This document shows, piece after piece, positions 33,863 to 41,104 of a DNA stretch of 64,000 nt (within the stretch, counting starts at the first letter, position 1; every line of letters begins with the position of its first letter). The DNA comes from Enchytraeus crypticus. Its lineage: Eukaryota; Annelida; Clitellata; Enchytraeida; Enchytraeidae. The stretch covers positions 996,001-1,060,000 of the forward strand of contig CAJHZI010000447.1 of assembly GCA_905160935.1 (NCBI GenBank). Direction: 5' to 3'. Both the position numbers and the translations under genes were made by a program. Under the pieces are notes generated by a model that saw only the letters and a list, made by a program, of their open reading frames with translations, did no database searches and was not told the DNA's origin.

Positions 33863-35049
33863 ATCGGCACCCTAATTCATGTTTGTAGGAATTTACAAAC
33901 TCTTTTTATTTGTTATTGGTGACCACTACTGAACATGCACATTCAAAATATTTAAACGACTTAGTGAATATGAATTTTATGCCATTCAGCATACTTCCAA
34001 CTCATCATAATTAAAACTCTGCTACTTTAATTAATCATATGTTAGCTAATTTTGGTCTTTCTGACAGTAATCAAATTTCAATAAAGCGTCTAACTATTTT
34101 CTGCGATATAAATGATCATTTTGCGAATGTTCCATTAATTATATAATTATTTTTAAGAGCAATAGAGTTCATTTTTCTAAACGACCTTACACAAGAATAC
34201 ATAGCTTCACAGATATTAGCAATTATAATAGAACTCTGGAAGAAACTGATTATTATATAGTACACAAATACAGCTTGATTGATGAAATGATAACTTTTTA
34301 ACCAATACGCACTAATAAACACTTCCGTATTGAACGCTATTCGCTTATGAATTACAAGGCTAAATGTAGGATCAATAAATATCTAAAAAAATGTATTAAT
34401 ATTAAAATCAAACTATTTTATAAATTTTAAAACTCCAAAAAGCTAAGCAGATAAAAATGCCTACAAATCCGATAAAAAATGTTAGATAAAGAGTTGGATG
34501 GCACAGAGCACTCTACTTTAAAAATGCTATAGATTCTAATTCTAATTCCATTACAAAAATCTAATAATCAATCAATAGTATCTGTTGCTATAAGAAAGAC
34601 AAGCACATTATTTCTAACATCACATTGACTCAGATCAAAGTCCAGTACATAATTGCACAGAGATTGCAAACCTATTCAATAACCACTTTTCCACTATAGG
34701 TAATACTCTGTCCTCAAAGATAAATTATTCATTAATGGGTATAAAGAGTTTCTTCCTCCACCCACAAAAATTCCAATTTTCTAACTCCAGCTTCCGAATA
34801 TGAAATTTATAACATTGTCATGTCACTAAAATCAATCAACTCTACGGGCACTGACTGTCTCCCATCAAAAATTATTAAACTGTCAGTTAATTATATTAGG
34901 CTATTACTCCTTTAACTTACATAAATAATAAATCCCTCGAACTTGGTGCTTTTTCTTCTTCCTTTAAATTAGCTAGAGTAATACCAATTCATAAGAAATG
35001 CAAGACTTCTAAAATTGATAACTATAACCTTATCTCATTGCATAACGAT
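33863..35049 (+). pseudogene. CR1/Rex1-like LINE, middle segment (family B, copy 3)
   Basis: This resumes the endonuclease: a TEHAHSKYLNDLVNMNFMPF block (about 33930-33985), then FSILPTHHN and a DHFANVP block (about 34115-34130). These parallel RYVNELFSINFVPFSVIPTH and DHYANIV at 46190-46380. A degraded RT amino-terminal region follows, with a recognisable ARVIPIHKKCKT block near 34975-35010 and SLHND at 35037-35049. A solo LTR is then inserted. Confidence 0.75.
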
Positions 35050-35941
35050 TGTGAGAACCTGATTCGATATATTTAGTATGTACTTGTATTTGTAATTGTA
35101 TTTCTAGTAAAGCATTTAACTTTACTTATCCAGCATACTGCTGGATAAGTAAAGTTAAGATTTAAAGTATTGAGTTTTATTAAAGTGTTAGCCTAGGCGG
35201 TAGCTAGGCGAGGGCAAGTGACCAATGAGGGCATGCCTAAACAGGAAGGAGGGGAGATCCAAGATGGAAGAGTGACAACACGGACGTAAAAAGTGTCAAG
35301 TTGAAAAGACATTTGAGGAATGTCAGTTGTAGACGATTTCAGAAGGAATTCGAAGGGTTCGGTTATTTGAACTCATTTGTAGTCCATCGAACAGTCGATG
35401 AGAAGAGAGTGATTTGAGAGGATCGAAGAGGTAAAAGAGTTCCATCGAAATAATCTAACCGAGGGATTATATTAGAAGGAATCCTAGTAGGTGAATAGTC
35501 GAGAGGAAACTAAAGTAAAGTGTAGGAATTTTAGCTAGAGAGCGTAGTAGTAATTTGTGTGTCAAAAGTAATTGTATGTTATGTGAAGTACCTAGTTTTG
35601 CGATAGTTAAAGTGAACTGTAATTCGATAGGAAAGCATAAATTTAAGTTATATAAAATTTGCTTACACATGCTATTAGAAATCGTTTTAATCTTCGTTCA
35701 ACTGTATATCCGTGTATTATTTTATTTCTTTTCGTTTTAAATTAATATTTAATTTAATACAGTCGTTGAAGTTATCAATCAATTATTAGGATATCTATAT
35801 TCAGTCGAAAATCGAGGGCAGGTAAAAATTCCAAAATAATTATGAGGCCTTTCATTAGGAGTTTGAATCCTGGACCATTTGATGTCAGGTCCTTATTTTA
35901 CTTTAGATTAAAAATTGTAGAATCAGGTTCCTGACAATGAT
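35045..35941. mobile_element. Candidate solo LTR with 5-bp TSD
   Basis: The segment 35050-35936 (887 bp) begins TGTGAGAACCTGATTC and ends GAATCAGGTTCCTGACA, giving TG...CA termini and a short terminal inverted repeat typical of LTRs. It is flanked by ACGAT (35045-35049) and ATGAT (35937-35941), a 5-bp duplication with one C/T difference. Removing it rejoins the family B frame SLHND-LSKKFEKVMHKRV. No gag-pol is present, so a solo LTR left by recombination fits. A perfect 20-bp hairpin lies inside at 35116-35158. Confidence 0.72.
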
Positions 35942-36417
35942 CTTAGTAAAAAATTTGAAAAAGTAATGCACAAGAGGGTTTATAGCTATATGTGCAACCA
36001 TAACTTACTTTCCACAAATCAATTTGGCTTCCATAAAGATCATTAGACCATTGATGCTATTATGAGTGCCATTAACATGATAAGTTCGGAAAATGGTTTC
36101 AACAATTAAATCAATGGTTTATTTTCATCTCAGTAAAGCTTTTGACACTGTCAATCACAACATACTACTAGATATGCTAAAAAGATACAGAATTAGGGAT
36201 CTGGCTCATAACTGGCTTACATCATATCTTACTAGTAGATTTCGATATACTGTATTCAATGATAATCTATCTAAAGTTTTACCTATTAGCACAGGGGTAC
36301 CGCAAGGTTCAATACTAGGACCTGTGTTATTTTTAATATAATTAACGATATTGAACACTCAACTACGAATGCTTAACTATCTCTAAATGCTGATGATACT
36401 AACGCATTTATTTCTAA

Positions 36418-36530
36418 TCAATCAATCAATCAATCAACAGTAACGTCCGGTAAATCGCCATAAGGCAATGTCAGGGACGTTTCTTGCAGACTCTACATAA
36501 ACAGGCGCCATAGCACCACCACATGAAAAA
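36418..36530 (-). mobile_element. L2-like 3' tail with (AATC)n, antisense
   Basis: ATCAATCAATCAATCAA followed by GTAACGTCCGGTAAATCGCC and GGCAATGTCAGGGACGT is the reverse complement of the terminus at 16020-16085. Inserted in the family B RT. Confidence 0.7.
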
Positions 36531-37118
36531 AATTAAAATTTAGTATCTGTATTCACTAAAGCAAATGATGCTTGTACTGAATTATGCCTTTGGTTTGGAA
36601 AGAATTTGAAAAGTACTAATTGCGATAAATCTGCCTATATTTAATTTTTGCCCAAAAGTGCTCAGACTGAAATAATATAATTAATACATCCAACCTGCAT
36701 ATTTTAATGATAATGTCATGATCAGAGTTAGTCATGTTAAATTTCTTAGTAATTAAATTGACGAAAGGATAATTTTAAAGTTCATTTAAATCATATTATA
36801 TCTAAACTCAAAAGTGTCCGATGGTTGCTCTATAACAGAAGAGACTTTCTGCCCACCACATGTAGGAAGAACATCTTCTATGCACTCGCATATCCATATA
36901 TATAATACGGGATTGAAATTTACAGCTTCACCTCTAATTATAAAATTGAACAGCTGATAATTGCTTGTAATCGTGTGCTCAGAACTTTACAATGTGAAAA
37001 ACCTGTATATTAATTCATTGCCTATTTTCCACTTACAAAATCTACGGATTTGCAAAATTATCTTCAAAACTTTAAACTCTCCTTGTGCTTTACCGTTAAT
37101 CTATTCTACTTAAAACAT

Positions 37119-37149
37119 TAGGGTAGTCATGCTTGTCATGACTACCCTA
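37119..37149. repeat. Perfect 13-bp hairpin
   Basis: TAGGGTAGTCATG and its exact reverse complement are separated by a 5-base loop, at 37119-37131 and 37137-37149. Confidence 0.9.
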
Positions 37150-37265
37150 CGGGTATCAGCCCCGCAAATAGTCTTTATAAAAAATATAATCACGCCTTCC
37201 TAAATTCATTTGTTAGCTTTTGTTGTACCATCTGAAATGACATTCCAAGTAATATCAGGAACTGC

Positions 37266-37342
37266 TCTTCTGAAAAGCTGGTAAAGCTAATGTTAACGTC
37301 AGTTTCCTCACTCGAAAGCGATGTCAGTGACGGGCGAGCCAA
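37266..37342 (-). mobile_element. tRNA-derived SINE, partial copy
   Basis: Antisense SINE body: AAAAGCTGGTAAAGCTAATG, then GAAAGCGATGTCAGTGACGG. It interrupts the family B C-terminal coding region. Confidence 0.75.
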
Positions 37343-37559
37343 GGATTTTGAAGTAGAGTTTACTAAACTATATAAGCAACATCTGAATATAAATTGCAAG
37401 AAATACAGTCCCTGAAAACCATAGCAAAGGTTTAACTATTTTACATCTCTATTTCTAAACTTGTATTAAGTTATGGTAACATCTTTATTTCTCTTCTCTT
37501 AAATTTTCACGTTTATTTTAAATCATACACTTAGATGCACGTTGCTATTATATAAAAAA

Positions 37560-37692
37560 GGCTGGTAAAGCAAAGGTTAACGTCAGTTTCCTCACTCGAA
37601 AGCGATGTCAGTGACGGGCGAGCCCAGGATTTGAACCCGCACTTACTGATCCGCGGTCGAGTAACTTACCGACTTCGCCACTGGTTCCAGCC
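37560..37692 (-). mobile_element. tRNA-derived SINE, most complete copy
   Basis: Antisense copy from GGCTGGTAAAGC through the body and the B-box (rc of GGATTTGAACCCGC) to the A-box region (rc of CCGACTTCGCCACTGG) and GTTCCAGCC. It matches the plus-strand copy at 9412-9533 end to end. Confidence 0.82.
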
Positions 37693-37911
37693 AATATAAT
37701 AGTATAATAGTATAAGGAAATTATCAGCCGGGTAGAGTGCATTTTGATCTTACTAATGAGTGATGACCGTTTATTTGTATCTTGATTAATCTACTTATAT
37801 TTGCGTGTTGATTCATGATACAAATAATAACCGCAGTTCTCTCTCTTAGCTTCCTATTATCCTCAACACCATTGATCACCTCATTATGCCATCATTTATG
37901 CCCTGTTTATA
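37693..37911. other. Short non-coding spacer
   Basis: Nothing recognised between the SINE and the family F 5' module. Confidence 0.45.
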
Positions 37912-38056
37912 TTTACAAAAATAATAACGTGTTCACTTTGGATATACATTAACTATTATATCCGTATTCATAACATTTCGTGCCTCTAACTATTTTTAGT
38001 GACTGCGCCAAGTATCGAGTTGTTCTACTTGGAAATTTTGCGATGGTTACTTATTA
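37912..38056 (+). repeat. 5' module of family F element shared with RTE
   Basis: About 145 bp nearly identical to 30447-30589 in the RTE 5' region. It lies roughly 75 bp upstream of the family F ORF start region at about 38132 and is probably its 5' UTR or promoter. Confidence 0.8.
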
Positions 38057-38129
38057 TATGCTGGATAATCACTGTGCTATAATCTACCACTTAAATTTAT
38101 AGGTAGAAATATTCGTAAGATTATTTCGC

Positions 38130-38790
38130 TATCATGCCTAATTTGTGCTGGTCGTCCATTTGAGCCATGTCCTCAAGCACGTAACGACAGTTCTGTAAAG
38201 TTCTCACTCTGTGACTTATATCGCTGTCCAGACTGCTTGGAGTATAGGTGGCCTACCTCCAGGAATAATGAGACGAATACAAGCAAGCCATCTCTCATAC
38301 AGGCTAATTCCAAGTCATATATCGAGCCTGTTTCTAACTTCAATTGTGTTTCACAAAGAACAGCTTCAGTCCGTCGCAACAATGTATCAAGCTATCAAGC
38401 CTGTAGTTCAGCTTCTACCGATTCATTACCTGCAGTCAAACACAGAACTTCTGGAGCTTGCAGTGTGTGCTTTTCTGTACATCAAATCTGCAAAAAGACG
38501 GGAGCAGTCCGCGTGCACGGTATAATGTCAAACCGTTGCCGGGGTCCCATTTTCCTCCGCGTCCAGAGTCTATTCTGTCGCTTCCCATTCAAGACGTTAA
38601 CAAAAATCCTCATTCTACCCACATTTCTGCTTCACCGCCTGAGCCCATCCTGGAACCTTCATCACCTCTGCATAAGGCTACAAGTTTGTTGCTGCACCCA
38701 TCTTTACCAAATAACACAATCAAACACATTCCTAAAGCTGCTAGACCCAGTTGTGCTAAATCTTCGGCTAATAGTCTTTAAAAAATTTCT
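38130..38790 (+). pseudogene. Family F N-terminal zinc-finger region, copy 1
   Basis: Across two or three frames this encodes CAGRPFEPCPQA, FSLCDLYRCPDCLEYRWP (a Cys/His cluster) and then SGACSVCFSVHQ, RVHG and NRC. The last set gives a second C-x2-C-x3-H type cluster. The minus-strand copy 2 shows the same order, starting MPKCAGRPFEPCAQARNDSS. Such N-terminal fingers in RT elements usually bind nucleic acid; that role is inferred. A one-base frameshift right after the ATG at about 38132 breaks copy 1. Confidence 0.7.
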
Positions 38791-38826
38791 AATTATCCAC
38801 GGAATATAAATGACTGGAGCCACTTA

Positions 38827-39840
38827 TTGAATTTTGGAAAGGAGGTTCTAATTGCACCTCCTCGTGCAGGGAAACGTATGAATCTGTCTAATGTAATAAA
38901 GAAAAGATCAGAACTCTTTGATTGTCGTAAAGAGACTGCTCTCCCCAAGCAGAAGTCTAATCGTTCTCCTGGCAATTCTGACAAGCTATATTCACTCATC
39001 AGGTCGAAAATAGAATACGGCAACATGAGGGCTGCGGTCAGACTGCTATGCTCGGATGATACTCTTGCCGCAGACAATCCGGACACTTTGCAGAACCTGA
39101 AAGATAAGCATCCATTACTTTCAGAGGTTCTTCTGCCCGCTCCTGATCCTTTCACTACTCAATCATTTCAAGCCTCAGAGAATGATATTTTGCATGCTGT
39201 TCGTAGTTTTCCAGCAGGTTCTTCTGCTAGTCCAGATGGTATTAGACCACAACATATTCTAGACTTAGTAAATGATCGGGTTTCCGGACCCATTCTTCTC
39301 CCAGCTCTTACCTCCTTCACCAACACTCTACTGAACGGTGAGTGCCCGGACCCTATTAGGAAACTTCTGTTTGGTGGACGCCTAATAGCCATAGGTAAGA
39401 AAGATGGTGGAGTTCGTCCTATTGCCATTGGATACACCTGGAGGCGTATCGCAGCTAAATGCGCAAATGCACATATTTCATCTAAAGTGACATCATTCCT
39501 TTCGCCTATTCAGGTGGGTGTTGGAGTAAGCGGGGGCTGCGAAGCAACTGTTCATGCAGTCAGACGTTTTCTCACTTCGTTGCCGGAAAAGTTCAGTGTA
39601 GTTAAATTAGACTTCAAGAATGCGTTCAATAATGTAAACAGATTTCAGATGCTTCAAGAAGTCTACAAATCTATCCCAGAGATATACAAATTTTACTCTC
39701 ATCATACTGTGCAACGTCACACCTCAAATACAACGAGCACATCATTGAGTCTATTATATGGTTGGTGTTCAGCAGGGAGATCCTATTGGACCACTTCTAT
39801 TCAGCCTCACTATTCATCCTCTGCTGAAATCTCTGAATAG
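38827..39840 (+). pseudogene. Family F reverse transcriptase, fingers and palm A, copy 1
   Basis: The frame begins NFGKEVLIAPPRAGKRMNLS. It continues with LHAVRSFPAGSSASPDGIRP, IAIGKKDGGVRPIAIGYTWR (finger/palm motif), SPIQVGVGVSGGCEATVHAV and palm A VVKLDFKNAFNNVNR (Asp at about 39610). After about 39700 a frameshift leads into junk, and the true frame resumes in the next entry. The pattern is that of RT elements with a C-terminal restriction-like endonuclease, not of APE-type LINEs. Confidence 0.85.
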
Positions 39841-40717
39841 CACTCTGAGAGTTACATACTTAGACGATGTGACTCTTGGAGGAAATGAGGATTCATTAAG
39901 CCATGATATGTGCAATATTATGGAGAATGAAAAAATTCTTGGCCTAGAGTTGAACCTGAATAAATGTGAAATAGTTTCTCCCTGCCCTCAAACAATACGC
40001 CATCCAATCCTACACTTATTCACAATGATACCCCAGGATGAGAGTGCACTTCTCGGAGCTCCTCTATCATTCGGAATTGCCATGGACAAATCCCTCTCGG
40101 CCAAAATTGCGGATCTTGAACTGGCCTCAAGTCGTTTGCCATTGATCTCGAAACATGATGCTTTGACAATACTTCGATATTCTCTTAGTATTTCTAAAAT
40201 GTTGTACACACTGAGATCATCTACTTGCTTCAATCACCCAGGATTAATAACATTTGATAATAAACTGAAAGAGTGCCTTTCCACGATATCTAACATTGTC
40301 CTGTCTGATACTCAGTGGTCACAGGCTACTCTACCAGTTAAGAAAGGTGGGTTAAGTATTAGACAAACATCGCATGTTTCGCCCTCAGCATTCATATCTT
40401 CATACATTTCTACCAGGTCACTTCAGGATTCCATTCTAGGTCAATTCTCATCCTATCATGATGTCAACTTTGATCTTGCTCTTTCACTATGGTCTGAACG
40501 GTATAACGCTGTAACTCCAACTGGAGATCAAGATAAAATACAAAAATTCGGGGATGCAGCAGCCATCGAAAAATGCTTTGAGCAGATTTTAAATTTTAAA
40601 TCTGACGCATCTGATAGAGCAAGGCTCCTGGCTGTTTCTAGTCTAGGAAGCAGTGACTGGTTACACGCCTTCCCTATCTTATCCTGCGGCCTTCATTTGG
40701 ATGACGAAGTGCGTTAA
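39758..40717 (+). pseudogene. Family F reverse transcriptase, palm C and thumb, copy 1
   Basis: This continues RT in a new frame: GVQQGDPIGPLLFSLTIHPL (motif B), then VTYLDDVTLG (palm C YLDD, about 39858) and LGLELNLNKCEIV. The thumb follows, with HDALTILRYSLSISKMLYTL and LPVKKGGLSIRQTSHVSPSA. It ends WLHAFPILSCGLHLDDEVR, where a second frameshift occurs. Copy 2 carries the same blocks (VVYLDDLTLG). Confidence 0.85.
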
Positions 40718-41069
40718 AGTGGCTATTGGCTTCAGACTTGGTGTTCGGCTATGTGAGCCACACACTTGTCCATGTGGTTCCATAGTAGACTCAAGAGGCA
40801 TCCACAGTCTATCGTGCAAGAGGAGTGCAGGTAGGGCTAGTCGACATCACAATCTTAACGACATCGTTTGGCGTGCTCTAACCAAAGCCAGCATTCCTTC
40901 TATCAAGGAGCCTCCGGGTCTCTTTCGGTCTGATGGAAAGCGTCCGGATGGCCTTACGCTCATACCGTGGCGAAAGGGTAAATGCTTAGTAGGGGATGGA
41001 ACAGTCTCTGATACCCTAGCCAATTCTAACCTTCACGTAACGTCATCTTCAGCTGGCGGAGCAGCCTAA
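40653..41069 (+). pseudogene. Family F Cys-His knuckle and restriction-like endonuclease, copy 1
   Basis: It encodes RLGVRLCEPHTCPCGS, GIHSLSCKRSAGRASRHHNL (a C-x-C...H-x3-C knuckle), WRALTKASIPSIKEPPGLFR, SDGKRPDGLTLIPWRKGK and CLVGDGTVSDTLANS. The order of zinc knuckle, R-P-D-G, then G-D-G-T-V fits a PD-(D/E)XK restriction-like endonuclease, the nicking domain of REL-type non-LTR elements. A stop after SSSAGGAA and a frameshift separate it from the next frame. The fold assignment is inference from motif order. Confidence 0.75.
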
Positions 41070-41104
41070 CTGGCTGCCAGAAGGAAACTTGAGAAATTAG
41101 GGAT

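Larger units (their letters stand above)
35942..37440 (+). pseudogene. CR1/Rex1-like LINE RT, 3' segment (family B, copy 3)
   Basis: RT: LSKKFEKVMHKRVYSYMC, LSTNQFGFHKDH, HLSKAFDTVNHNILLDML (palm A, 36128-36180) and STGVPQGSILGPVLF (36290-36335). Palm C is degraded to LNADDTN near 36386. The C-terminal region follows at 36540-37110, with LLYNRRDFLPTTCRKNIFYA and CNRVLRTLQCEKP. Two tRNA/L2-type repeats are inserted, at 36418-36530 and 37266-37342. The coding tail (VEFTKLYKQHLNINCKK) resumes after the second. Inactive. Confidence 0.8.
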
